From NCBI GenBank assembly GCA_903837595.1, contig CAILVI010000557.1, forward strand, positions 1 to 37,740: a DNA stretch of 37,740 nucleotides. The letters are read 5' to 3'. The position numbers were made by a program, and so were the translations under genes. Position 1 is the stretch's first letter. Each line of letters begins with the position of its first letter. The notes beneath the pieces are model-generated. The model saw nothing but the letters and a program-made list of their open reading frames with translations. It was not told the DNA's origin and made no database searches. The DNA is from an uncultured Thiodictyon sp. Lineage in GTDB: Bacteria; Pseudomonadota; Gammaproteobacteria; Chromatiales; Chromatiaceae. Positions 24,765 to 32,870 of this stretch are shown here, piece by piece.

Positions 24765-26710
24765 TGTGCGGCTTCTGTGGGGTGATCGAACCGGGGGCGG
24801 CGACGCAGGGCGAACTGCACCAGGCCGTCGCGCGGATGAACCAGACCCTGGTCCACCGCGGACCGGACGACGAAGGGCTCTGGCTGGACGCGGCGGCCGG
24901 GGTCGCCCTGGGACACCGTCGACTCTCCATCCTCGACCTCTCGCCCCTGGGACACCAACCCATGGTCTCGGCGTGCGGGCGCTTTGTACTCGCCTTCAAC
25001 GGTGAGATCTACAACCACCAGGCCCTGCGCCGGGAGATCGGCGAGGGGTACGCCTGGCGCGGCCATTCGGACACCGAGGTCCTGCTGGCGTGGCTCGCGC
25101 TGCACGGGGTGGCCGCCACACTGCCGCAATGCAACGGCATGTTTGCCTTCGCGCTCTGGGACCGGCAGGAGCGCCGGCTCACCCTGGCCCGTGACCGCTT
25201 GGGTGAAAAGCCGCTCTATTACGGCTGGAACCGCGGACGCTTCCTGTTCGGCTCCGAGCTCAAGGCCATCACCGCCCACCCCGGGTGGCAGGGGGAACTC
25301 AACCGGGACGCACTCGCCGCCTATCTGCGCCTGAGTTATGTCCCGGCGCCCTACTCCATCTACCAGGGCATCCACAAACTCGAACCTGGGACCTATGCCA
25401 CCCTGGGACCCAGCCAGCAGGAGCCGGCGATTCACGTCTACTGGAGTGCCCGGGCGGCGGCGCAATCAGGGCTTGCCGCCCCCTTCCAGGGCTCCGAAGA
25501 CCAGTCTGTGGACGCCCTGGAGGGCCTGCTCATGGACGCGGTGGGCCTGCGGATGCACGCCGATGTCCCCTTGGGCGCCTTCCTGTCCGGCGGCATCGAC
25601 TCCACCACCGTGGTGGCCCTGATGCAGGCCCAGTCCAGCCGACCGGTGCGCACCTTCACCATCGGCTTCCATGAGGCGGGCTTCAACGAGGCCGAGGACG
25701 CCCGGCGGATCGCCCGCCACCTGGGAACCGACCACACCGAACTCTATGTCACCGCCCAGGACGGCCTGGCGACCATCCCCGACCTGGCGCGCCTGTGGGA
25801 CGAACCCTTCGCCGACCCCTCACAGATCCCGACCCTGCTGGTGAGTCAAATGGCCCGACGGGCGGTGACCGTGTGTCTCTCTGGCGATGGCGGGGACGAA
25901 TTGTTCGGCGGCTATTCCAGGTACCTCTGGACGCGCGACACTTGGCGGCGGATCGGCTGGCTGCCGCTGGCCGTGCGCCGCGCCTTGGCCGGGGCCGTGA
26001 CCCGCGTCGGCACCGGCACCTGGGACCGCCTGCTGCGACCACTGGCCCGCATCCTGCCCGGCCCGCTAGCCATCGCCAACCCCGGGGACCGGCTGCACAA
26101 GGCGATCGACGTGCTCACCGGTGACTCGCCGCAGGCCCTGTATATGCGCATGGTCTCGCACTGGAAGGACCCGGCCGCGTTGGTGATCGGCGCCACCGAG
26201 CCACTCACCGTCCTGACCGATCCCGGGCGGCGCGCCCGCACGGCGTCCATCACCGAATCGATGATGTTCATGGACAGCGTGCTGTATCTGCCCGACGACA
26301 TCCTGGTGAAGCTGGACCGGGCCAGCATGGGGGTCAGCCTGGAGTCGCGCGTCCCACTGCTGGACCACCGGGTCTACGAGTTCGCCTGGTCGCTACCACT
26401 CAAGTGGAAGGTGCGCGGGCGCTTGGGCAAGCGGCCGCTGCGTCGCATCGCCGAGCGCCATGTGCCGCCGGCACTCATGGACCGCCCCAAGATGGGCTTC
26501 GGGGTGCCGCTGGAGCAGTGGTTAAGGGGACCGCTGCGCGACTGGGCGGAGACGGCACTCTCCACCGAGCGGCTCGCGCGCGACGGCATCCTGCGCCCGG
26601 AACCCATCCGCACCAAGTGGGCAGAGCATCTCGCGGGCCGCCGCAACTGGTCCTATTACCTGTGGGATGTGCTGATGTTCCAGTCCTGGCTGGATGCGAA
26701 CCGGCCATGA
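24764..26710 (+). CDS. asnB: Asparagine synthase-type glutamine amidotransferase
   Basis: 648 residues. The N-terminal glutaminase domain has the catalytic Cys2 ('MCGFCGVIEPG'), 'HRGPDDEG', 'LGHRRLSILDLSPLGHQPM' and 'FNGEIYNHQALRREI'. The C-terminal synthetase domain has the ATP pyrophosphatase loop 'LSGGIDSTTVVALMQ' and 'CLSGDGGDELFGGYSRY'. Length fits the family. The enzyme moves ammonia from glutamine to an adenylated carboxylate. Inside a glycosyltransferase operon such copies are often thought to amidate uronic acids rather than make asparagine; that is inference here. It starts at the last base of the upstream stop and its own stop overlaps the next start (ATGA), so it is fully embedded in the operon. 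Confidence 0.92.
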   Translation: MCGFCGVIEPGAATQGELHQAVARMNQTLVHRGPDDEGLWLDAAAGVALGHRRLSILDLSPLGHQPMVSACGRFVLAFNGEIYNHQALRREIGEGYAWRGHSDTEVLLAWLALHGVAATLPQCNGMFAFALWDRQERRLTLARDRLGEKPLYYGWNRGRFLFGSELKAITAHPGWQGELNRDALAAYLRLSYVPAPYSIYQGIHKLEPGTYATLGPSQQEPAIHVYWSARAAAQSGLAAPFQGSEDQSVDALEGLLMDAVGLRMHADVPLGAFLSGGIDSTTVVALMQAQSSRPVRTFTIGFHEAGFNEAEDARRIARHLGTDHTELYVTAQDGLATIPDLARLWDEPFADPSQIPTLLVSQMARRAVTVCLSGDGGDELFGGYSRYLWTRDTWRRIGWLPLAVRRALAGAVTRVGTGTWDRLLRPLARILPGPLAIANPGDRLHKAIDVLTGDSPQALYMRMVSHWKDPAALVIGATEPLTVLTDPGRRARTASITESMMFMDSVLYLPDDILVKLDRASMGVSLESRVPLLDHRVYEFAWSLPLKWKVRGRLGKRPLRRIAERHVPPALMDRPKMGFGVPLEQWLRGPLRDWAETALSTERLARDGILRPEPIRTKWAEHLAGRRNWSYYLWDVLMFQSWLDANRP

Positions 26711-27849
26711 GCGCGCCAAGGCCCAAGCGGGTCGCCTTCTTCGTCACCGTCGATTGGTACTTCTGCCACCACTACCTGGCGCTGGCCCAGGCCGTACGCG
26801 CCGCCGGCTACGCCGTCACGGTCATCACCGACGTGGCCGAGCACGGTGAGGCCATTCGCGCGGCCGGGCTCGATCTGATCCCGCTCACGGTCTCCCGCAA
26901 GGGCATGAATCCGTGGCACGAGGTCCAAGGCATCCTGGCGCTGATGCGCATCCTGCGGAAACTCAAACCCGACCTGCTGCACAACATCGCCCAGAAACCG
27001 GTGCTCTACGGCACCCTGGCAGCCCGACTCGCGGGCGTGCCGGCGGTGGTCAATGGCGTCGCCGGGATGGGCTATCTGTTCACCTCGCAGGCGGCGCGGG
27101 CACGGCTGGTACGCGCCCTGGTCGGGCGGGCCTATCGCGCCCTGCTGGCCGCCCCCAATGTGCGGGTACTGGTCCAAAACCCGGACGACCAGGAGCAGGT
27201 CCGGCGCCTCACCGGGGTCACGCCGGTCCTGATCCCCGGCTCCGGGGTCGATATGGCCCGCTTCATACCGCAACCGCCGCCGCCGGGACCGGCGGTGGTG
27301 GTGCTCGCCTCACGCATGCTGTGGGACAAGGGGGTCGGGGAGTTCGTCGGCGCCGCGCGTCTGCTCAAGGGCCAGGGCAATCTGGCGCGCTTTGTCCTGG
27401 TGGGCAAGCCGGACCCGGGCAACCCGGCCTCGGTGCGTGAGGAGCAACTGCGCGATTGGCAGCAGGAGGGGTGCATCGAGTGGTGGGGCTATCGCGCCGA
27501 CATGCCCGCGGTCCTGGCGGCCACCCACATCGCCTGTCTGCCGTCCTACTATCGGGAGGGCTTGCCGAAATTCCTGATCGAGGCCGCCGCCGCTGGGCTA
27601 CCCCTGGTCACCACCGATGCCACCGGCTGCCGCGAGGCGGTGGAGCCGGCGCGCAACGGGTTGTTGGTGCCGCCCCGCGACGTACCGGCACTGGCACAGG
27701 CCCTTGATCGGCTGATCGCTGACGGTGAGTCAAGACGCCGCTTCGGTGCCCGCTCGCGCGAGATAGCCGAGCAGCGCTTCGACGCGACCCGCATCCATGC
27801 GGCGACGCTGGCAGTCTATCAGGAGCTGCTCACCCGGCGCCGCGCCTAA
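26707..27849 (+). CDS. GT4 glycosyltransferase (PglA-like group)
   Basis: 380 residues from the ATG at 26707, overlapping the upstream TGA; the frame is open further back but only inside the amidotransferase gene. The N-terminus 'RVAFFVTVDWYFCHHYLALAQ', 'GYAVTVITD', 'LLHNIAQKPVLYGTLAARLAG' and 'VVNGVAGMGYLF' match the PglA-like GT4 group, known to add HexNAc or uronic-type sugars to undecaprenyl-linked intermediates. The donor domain has 'LIPGSGVDMARF', 'LASRMLWDKGVGEFVGAARLL' and 'SYYREGLPKFLIEAAAAGLPLV'. It is the last gene of the operon. Its stop codon TAA overlaps the antisense TAG stop of the convergent PIN/DegT gene within four bases. Confidence 0.88.
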   Translation: MSAPRPKRVAFFVTVDWYFCHHYLALAQAVRAAGYAVTVITDVAEHGEAIRAAGLDLIPLTVSRKGMNPWHEVQGILALMRILRKLKPDLLHNIAQKPVLYGTLAARLAGVPAVVNGVAGMGYLFTSQAARARLVRALVGRAYRALLAAPNVRVLVQNPDDQEQVRRLTGVTPVLIPGSGVDMARFIPQPPPPGPAVVVLASRMLWDKGVGEFVGAARLLKGQGNLARFVLVGKPDPGNPASVREEQLRDWQQEGCIEWWGYRADMPAVLAATHIACLPSYYREGLPKFLIEAAAAGLPLVTTDATGCREAVEPARNGLLVPPRDVPALAQALDRLIADGESRRRFGARSREIAEQRFDATRIHAATLAVYQELLTRRRA

Positions 27850-29405
27850 TGCCCGGTGGCCGCAATGACGGCCGCGGCAATCAGGTCCTGGTCCGACTCA
27901 TTGAGATCGGCATGCATCGGCAGGCTGATGACACTGGCGGCGAGCCGGGCCGCAACCGGTGTGCAGTCCGGACAGCACAGGTCCTCATAGGCCGGCTGAT
28001 TATTGAGCGGAATCGGGTAATGGACCGCACTCGGGATGCCCCGTGACTGGAGTGTTTCCACCAGGGCATCCCGCCCGGGAACCTGCAAGGTATATTGGGC
28101 AAAGACACAGGTCCGGTCGGCGCGGATCACCGGAGTCTTGATCCGCGCGGCACCGGCGAACAGCTCCGAATAGCGCTGAGCGATCGCGATACGCCGCTCG
28201 ACCTCCCACTCAAAGCGGGGCCACTTCGCCAACAGCACCGCGCACTGTAGGGTGTCCATGCGCCCGCCCACGCCGATCCGGGTATGGACATAGCGCCGTT
28301 CCTGGCCATGCACGCGCAATTCACGCATGATCTGGGCCAGGTCATCCCGATTGGTGAAAATGGCACCGCCGTCGCCGTAACAGCCCAGCGGTTTGGACGG
28401 GAAGAAGCTGGTGCAGCCGATGGTCGAGACGTTGCAACTGCGCCGACCGCGGTACATCGCCCCGAAGCTCTGACAGGCATCCTCGATCACCCGCAGCTGA
28501 TAGGCGTGGGCAATGGCATTGATCTCATCCATATCGGCCGGTTGGCCATACAGCGAGACCGGCATGATCGCCTTGGTGCGGGGAGAAATTGCGGCCTCGA
28601 TCTTGGCTGCGTCGATGTTGCAGGTCTCCGGCTCCACATCCACAAAGACCGGCCGCGCGCCCACCAGACAGATGACCTCGGCGGTCGCCACAAAGGTAAA
28701 GGGGGTGGTGATCACCTCGTCCCCCGGGCCGACACCCAAGGCCATCAGGCTGATCAACAGCGCCTCAGTCCCGGAGGCGACGGCGATGCAATGGGCCGCG
28801 CCCGTATAGGCCTGAAGCTGCTGCTCCAACTCATCCATTTCCGGCCCCAGGATATAACGACCATGGTGCAGGACGCGGTGGACCCGCTCCTCCAACGCGG
28901 GGCGGATGAAAGACTGTTGACCAGGCAGATCGATGAAGTCGACCCGGCGGGCGGCCGGCGGGAGCGCCAGATACTGCGCCGGGCTGATCGCCTGGTCCGG
29001 CGCGGCGGCGGCGAAGGCCGCATCGCTCGTCAGGACCTTGATCGTCCCAGGGCTGAAACGCCCGAGCGCGTGCAACAGGCGCCCCCGCGCGGGGTCGGCG
29101 CAATCAAAGCTGGCGCAGTCCCCGGCCAGGGCGGCGAGCCATTGCTTGCCTTCGGCGAAGGTCTGAAGCCGCTGCCGCGCGAGCCGCGTGAGGTCCTCCC
29201 CCACCAAGGCCGCCGCACCCTGATCCGCCGCCGCCTGCAACGCCTGACGCACCCCGTCCTCGTAGGCCTGCGCCGCACCGGCATAGAGCCAGAGGGTGGC
29301 GCGAAGCTCCGCGCAGCGCTTAGCCGCGGCCAGCGCATCGGCGTGCGGCGCGGCCTCCGGGACGCAGCCCGCGACGACGCAATCGGTATCGAGCAAAAGG
29401 TCCAT
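27846..29405 (-). CDS. PIN-like domain fused to DegT/DnrJ/EryC1/StrS sugar aminotransferase
   Basis: 519 residues from the ATG at 29405. The frame is open back to 29582, but that part is Pro/Arg-rich and unlike any family. Residues 1-150 look like a PIN-fold protein: 'MDLLLDTDCVVAG' (D6, D8), helices, and a C-terminal 'IKVLTSDAAFAAAAPDQAISPAQYLAL' of the kind seen at the end of PIN domains (D128). Residues about 155-519 are a DegT-family PLP aminotransferase: 'SGTEALLISLMALGVGPGDEVI', 'VIEDACQSFGAMYRG', and the PLP-binding K338 in 'TSFFPSKPLGCYGDGGAIF'. The closest style is WbpE/FdtB-like enzymes that aminate 3- or 4-keto nucleotide sugars. The PIN part may be catalytically dead or structural. 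I know of no standard family with this fusion. Confidence 0.85.
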   Translation of the reverse strand: MDLLLDTDCVVAGCVPEAAPHADALAAAKRCAELRATLWLYAGAAQAYEDGVRQALQAAADQGAAALVGEDLTRLARQRLQTFAEGKQWLAALAGDCASFDCADPARGRLLHALGRFSPGTIKVLTSDAAFAAAAPDQAISPAQYLALPPAARRVDFIDLPGQQSFIRPALEERVHRVLHHGRYILGPEMDELEQQLQAYTGAAHCIAVASGTEALLISLMALGVGPGDEVITTPFTFVATAEVICLVGARPVFVDVEPETCNIDAAKIEAAISPRTKAIMPVSLYGQPADMDEINAIAHAYQLRVIEDACQSFGAMYRGRRSCNVSTIGCTSFFPSKPLGCYGDGGAIFTNRDDLAQIMRELRVHGQERRYVHTRIGVGGRMDTLQCAVLLAKWPRFEWEVERRIAIAQRYSELFAGAARIKTPVIRADRTCVFAQYTLQVPGRDALVETLQSRGIPSAVHYPIPLNNQPAYEDLCCPDCTPVAARLAASVISLPMHADLNESDQDLIAAAVIAATGH

Positions 29406-29729
29406 GATATGAAGGGGTCCTCGCGGTTGGGGTGGGCGCCGGCCGGTTGACAAAAAACCCCGCGGATCGGTCGAAACCGCGGGCGGAGCCGGTGCGCTTC
29501 TGGGGCGGACCGGGGCAACGGCCGGCCGACAGGGGGATGATAACGCATCCGCCGTGGGCACCGGCTTGCGCGCCGTCTGCACCGCCGCCAGTTACCGTCG
29601 TTGATGTAGGTCGGGTTAGGCGCGCGTGGCAGGGTGCCACCGTTAAGAACTGACACCTCACGCGCGCAGTAACCCGACATACGGACATCCCGCGATCCCG
29701 CTTCGCCCTCCCCCCCAAGGACCACCCCA
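29406..29729. other. Gene-free spacer between divergent PIN/DegT and nnrS genes
   Basis: This spacer of 324 bases must carry the starts of both divergent genes. The part next to the aminotransferase is GC- and Pro-codon-rich without coding similarity. The part at 29604-29681 is a REP-like inverted repeat. I found no convincing -35/-10 pair on either strand. Confidence 0.4.
29604..29681. repeat. REP-like inverted repeat with GTCGGGTTA arms
   Basis: The left arm starts GTAGGTCGGGTTAGGCGCGCGTG and the right arm ends CACGCGCGCAGTAACCCGACATAC, so the two are imperfect complements over about 23 bases around a 30-base centre. GTCGGGTTA-type palindromes are widespread intergenic repeats in gammaproteobacteria. 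It sits between two divergent genes, which is unusual, since REP elements favour 3' ends. Confidence 0.6.
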
Positions 29730-30923
29730 ATGCCAGCCACCCCAACCCCCAGCGTCCGCCGCGAATGGCCCCTGCTGGCCTTGGGCTTTCGCCCGTTCTT
29801 CCTCGCCGCCGCGCTGTCGGGCGCCCTCACGCTGCTGGCCTGGCTCGCCATGTTGCGCGGCTGGATCCCCATGGACGGCTATTATGCCGGGACCAACTGG
29901 CACGCCCACGAACTGCTGTTCGGCTACGGCCTGGCGGTGATTGCCGGCTTTCTGCTCACCGCGGTGCGCAACTGGACCGGCATGGCGACCGCCACCGGGG
30001 CCGAACTAGGCGCGCTGTTGCTCCTGTGGGCGCTGGGGCGCGTCGCGCCGCTTCTGCCGCTCCCCGGGGTGCTGGTGGCGGTCCTGGATCTCAGTTTCCC
30101 GGTAGCGCTCGCGGCTTCGCTCTACCAGCCATTATGGCGAGGGCCGAACCCGGACAACCGGGCCTTTCTCGCGCTGCTCATCGGCATGTGCCTGGCGGCC
30201 ATCCTGGTCCACCTCCAGGCCCGGGGCATCACGGCCGGCACAGCGCTCGCCGGGGACCGGCTGATGCTGGGGCTGACCCTCTTGACCTTGCTGGTCGTCG
30301 CCGGGCGAGTCATGCCCTTCTTTACCCGGACGGCCGTCCCGGGCACCGCCCCCAAGTCCCGCCAGTGGGTGGAACGCCTGACCTTCGGGCTCGCACTCCT
30401 GTGGGTAGGCGCCGACTCAGCGACCCAGATCGGGCTGCCGGTCGCGGTGCCGGCAGCGGTCCTCGCGGCTTCATTGGCCCTGGTCCAGGGTCTGCGCCTG
30501 GCCGGGTGGCATGATCGCCACGTCTGGGGCCTCCCGATCCTCGCCGTGCTCTACAGCGGGTATCTCTGGCTGATCCTGGGTCTCACCCTCCACGCCCTGG
30601 CCCACCTGGGCGTGCTGGCGCCCTTCCCGGCCCTGCATGCATTGACCATCGGTGCCGTTGGGGTCTTTACCCTGGGGATGATGGCCCGCGTGAGCCTGGG
30701 ACATACCGGTCGCGCGATGGTCGCGTCGCGCCTGACGGTCATGGCCTTCGTCGCCCTGAATCTGGCGGCCGCGGTACGCGTCTTTGCCCCCTTGGCCTGG
30801 CCGTCGCTCTATGGTTATTGGCTGACGGCCTCCGGCACCCTGTGGGTCCTGGCGTTCGCGCTCTTTCTCTGGGTCTATGCCCCACTGCTGGTCAGTCCGC
30901 GGACCGACGGACAGCCAGGGTGA
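29730..30923 (+). CDS. nnrS: NnrS family membrane protein
   Basis: 397 residues with about twelve hydrophobic segments. NnrS signatures are clear: 'WPLLALGFRPFFLAAALSG' at the N-terminus, 'NWHAHELLFGYGLAVIAGFLLTAVRNWTG' (His residues suited to metal binding), 'VVAGRVMPFFT', and 'FPALHALTIGAVGVFTLGMMARVSLGHTGR' near the C-terminus. Characterised NnrS is a heme- and copper-containing inner-membrane protein linked to relief of nitric oxide stress. The gene is unrelated to the glycan genes and marks the end of the polysaccharide region. A perfect hairpin follows about 18 bases after its stop. The start at 29730 is preceded by AAGGACC-rich text at suitable spacing. Confidence 0.92.
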   Translation: MPATPTPSVRREWPLLALGFRPFFLAAALSGALTLLAWLAMLRGWIPMDGYYAGTNWHAHELLFGYGLAVIAGFLLTAVRNWTGMATATGAELGALLLLWALGRVAPLLPLPGVLVAVLDLSFPVALAASLYQPLWRGPNPDNRAFLALLIGMCLAAILVHLQARGITAGTALAGDRLMLGLTLLTLLVVAGRVMPFFTRTAVPGTAPKSRQWVERLTFGLALLWVGADSATQIGLPVAVPAAVLAASLALVQGLRLAGWHDRHVWGLPILAVLYSGYLWLILGLTLHALAHLGVLAPFPALHALTIGAVGVFTLGMMARVSLGHTGRAMVASRLTVMAFVALNLAAAVRVFAPLAWPSLYGYWLTASGTLWVLAFALFLWVYAPLLVSPRTDGQPG

Positions 30924-30937
30924 TTCCTCGCGGCCAT

Positions 30938-30989
30938 CCTCGTGACACCGCTACGCGGTGTCACGCCTGTGTTCGGCGCTCTGCGACGC
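30938..30989 (-). repeat. Dispersed REP-like repeat, copy A, with strong hairpin
   Basis: The core is a perfect 10-bp stem, CGTGACACCG and CGGTGTCACG (30941-30950 and 30956-30965), with a CTACG loop, directly downstream of nnrS. The complement of the whole block aligns to 33403-33454 with one single-base indel and a shared CACAGGCGT core. The hairpin could protect or end the nnrS transcript; it has no T-run. Confidence 0.6.
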
Positions 30990-31030
30990 GAATGTCGGCA
31001 GCCGAAGGGATGATAAACGCCAGCGAACGT

Positions 31031-31390
31031 TTAGGAACCTCCCGCCCGGCGTGTCCAGCGCCGCGTAAGTTTGAGGACGACCCAAGATACCAGAGCGATA
31101 ATTACCATCCACGGAATCAGGAAGGCCATCGCCGTCAGGCCCATCGCGACGCCTTGAGACAGATTCGACCCGAAGTCGGCCGCCGCGTCGCCGACGGGCG
31201 CCCAGAAGCGATGATTTCCCAGTTAACGCAAAGAGATGTTTACTATCTCGGTTTCAACCCGCTTGGCGAGATAGGCGCTCTCCCCGGCGAGCGCCTCGAT
31301 TTCAGATTGGACATCGGCCAGTTCGCGGCTCACCTTGATGAGCGCATCAATGTCCTGTGCCGCCTGACTGCAATGAAGGTTCGCATTCGA
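31031..31390 (-). pseudogene. DUF4349-family remnant with in-frame stop
   Basis: One minus-strand frame reads 'AQDIDALIKVSRELADVQSEIEALAGESAYLAKRV' split across short text, then 'ETEIVNISLR', then a TAA stop (31223-31225). It continues in the same frame with 'FWAPVGDAAADFGSNL', 'VAMGLTAMAFLIPWMVIIALVSW' and a basic tail to the stop at 31031. The coiled 'KVSRELADVQSEIE' region followed by a beta strand and a single C-terminal membrane helix is the DUF4349 layout. The N-terminal half is missing: the frame meets the stop of the adjacent small gene at 31391. It is therefore both truncated and interrupted. I read this directly from the bases; the family name is recognition, not a search. Confidence 0.65.
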
Positions 31391-31660
31391 TCAACAGCGG
31401 GGTATCTTGTCCTCACCACTGAGCCTCCTCAATTGATGCCAGGACTCTCGCGGGCAGGTCGCCGGCTTCTTGGCCGGCAAGCACCACGCGGTCGAGGCAC
31501 CCATGTTCTTGTCCGCCAGACACCTCTGGAAATCCTTGACCTCAAGATATTTTGGCGGCAACGCGCCCACCACTGGTTCCGCGGCGAGGACTACCATGGC
31601 GGTAATCGGCAACAGTAAGGTGCCAACCATGCCGCATAGCTTTGTTAAATTCTTGCCCAT
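31391..31660 (-). CDS. Small secreted cysteine-containing protein
   Basis: 89 residues. The ATG at 31660 has AAGG 7 bases upstream. Residues 1-27 are a signal peptide with a hydrophobic core 'MVGTLLLPITAMVVLAA'. The mature part, 'LPPKYLEVKDFQRCLAD', 'AWCLPAKKPATCPRESW' and 'LSGEDKIPRC', has four Cys (47, 60, 69, 89), enough for two disulfides in the periplasm. I recognise the 'PPKYL-VKDF--CL' pattern from unnamed small exported proteins of gammaproteobacteria, but no function is known to me. Its stop abuts the DUF4349 remnant. The 225 bases upstream hold no gene and should contain its promoter. Confidence 0.65.
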   Translation of the reverse strand: MGKNLTKLCGMVGTLLLPITAMVVLAAEPVVGALPPKYLEVKDFQRCLADKNMGASTAWCLPAKKPATCPRESWHQLRRLSGEDKIPRC

Positions 31661-31885
31661 GTTAAAACCTTTTCTTGAATTGGAAACGACTCAAATCTCA
31701 ATTCCGGCCACCGTCCTCGCGGCAGCCGGCCGCGGACGAGTGATTGTCCTCTCAGTCATAAGGAGACAGGAGGTCGAGGCTTTAGCCGGACGACATCTCA
31801 TGGCAGCAATCCTGATCCCGAGCCGCGTCCCTTTAGCCGCCGTTAGTGCAATGATTACGCACAACCGCTCAACCAGGCACCAGAA

Positions 31886-32347
31886 TCACCAGAACCGCCA
31901 CCAAGGCGTTGCCGTAGCCCGTCTGGCGCCTGCACGCAAGAGTGATGCCGTTGAATCAGCACCGGCATGTAACCGCTTCAACGACAGCCGGCCGGATTGC
32001 ACCGTTACGCGGAAAACACGATCGCTGTCACACTGAAGCCGCAGTTGATTGGCGGAGACCACCTCACATGCTTCAAGCCAGGTTGAACTGTACATGACAC
32101 CAATGCTCTTGCGATCAACGATACGCAGATCGGAGTCGGTAAGAACGACCTCCAAGGACTCTTCAAACGGGCAGTCCCATGAGGTCACAAACAGGTAGAA
32201 CCCGCCATGCTCATACTGGGCATCCAAGACGAAACCCGGCAGCTTTCGGCCCGTCGCTACGCCATCGCGGAAGACTTCAGTCGCGAGCGGCCAAGACTCA
32301 TAGGGGCCATCATGCTTCGCGAGGGTGAAGTTGGCAATGGCTTCCAT
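31886..32347 (-). CDS. Conserved-looking hypothetical protein
   Basis: 153 residues from the ATG at 32347; the frame is open to an ATG at 32422, but the extra 25 residues are Pro/Arg-rich and unlikely to be coding. The body has the even mix of strands and charged residues of a small globular protein: 'ANFTLAKHDGPYESWPLATEVF', 'GFVLDAQYEHGGFYLFVTSWDCPFEESLEVVLTD' and 'LRIVDRKSIGVMYSSTWLEA'. No signal peptide or membrane segment is seen. The Arg-rich end may be read-through of a worn 3' end. No good ribosome site is visible. I do not recognise the family and infer no function. Confidence 0.55.
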   Translation of the reverse strand: MEAIANFTLAKHDGPYESWPLATEVFRDGVATGRKLPGFVLDAQYEHGGFYLFVTSWDCPFEESLEVVLTDSDLRIVDRKSIGVMYSSTWLEACEVVSANQLRLQCDSDRVFRVTVQSGRLSLKRLHAGADSTASLLRAGARRATATPWWRFW

Positions 32348-32422
32348 CACCGGGCGTGGTTGACGCGAGCCCCCAGGCGGGCTGTCAGGACACAGTCGAT
32401 CTTGGGGTCGATAGCTTGGCAC

Positions 32423-32870
32423 ATGGGGTTAGTGTAGGACTGATCGGGGTCGGGGGCAATCGACGGTCAAGTCGGGCCATTGGGTGGGAGCGGTACCCTC
32501 GGGCGAGAGCGCGGCTTGGCGTTGGGCCTGCGTAAATCGCCGGCTGGGCGGGCGGAACAGGATGCGCGGGGAACGACCTTGGGGGCAGAGACCCTGAGCG
32601 GACGTTACCGGTACCGGTACCGATGGCCACGCGTGCCTTGAAGTCAGTGGTATCGAGGCTATACTTGGACGCTATCGGGTACCAGGTGTTCGCCGCCCAG
32701 AGACCGGTGCCAGTGTCGGCCAAGGTAGTGACGATCGGCGCGGTGCGGATGCCGACGAGCAGGCCATTTTTTTACAGCTTGGTCGGGTAGCGGCTGAGCT
32801 AAGCGTTATCCCCCCCAATCCTTCCCAATAAGGGAGAGGGAGCAAGGCACAACAATTTTATGAGGACATC
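32423..32870. other. Region without a supported gene
   Basis: About 450 bases with no convincing gene. A minus-strand frame (about 32385-32723) reads 'GLWAANTWYPIASKYSLDTTDFKARV' and then turns Pro-rich; it may be a worn fragment but has no family match that I know. A TACCGG hexamer occurs three times in tandem (last copy TACCGA) at about 32606-32623. The last 40 bases lead into the lipoprotein gene. Confidence 0.4.

Noticed and set aside
28284-29450. Plus-strand frame of 388 codons opposite the PIN/DegT gene
   Set aside because: Antisense shadow; the minus strand has full aminotransferase motifs.
29406-29582. N-terminal extension of the PIN/DegT protein
   Set aside because: Pro/Arg-rich, unlike any PIN start; the PIN text begins exactly at ATG 29405.
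30818-31618. Plus-strand frame of 266 codons after nnrS
   Set aside because: Overlaps nnrS, a repeat, the DUF4349 remnant and the secreted-protein gene; no motifs.
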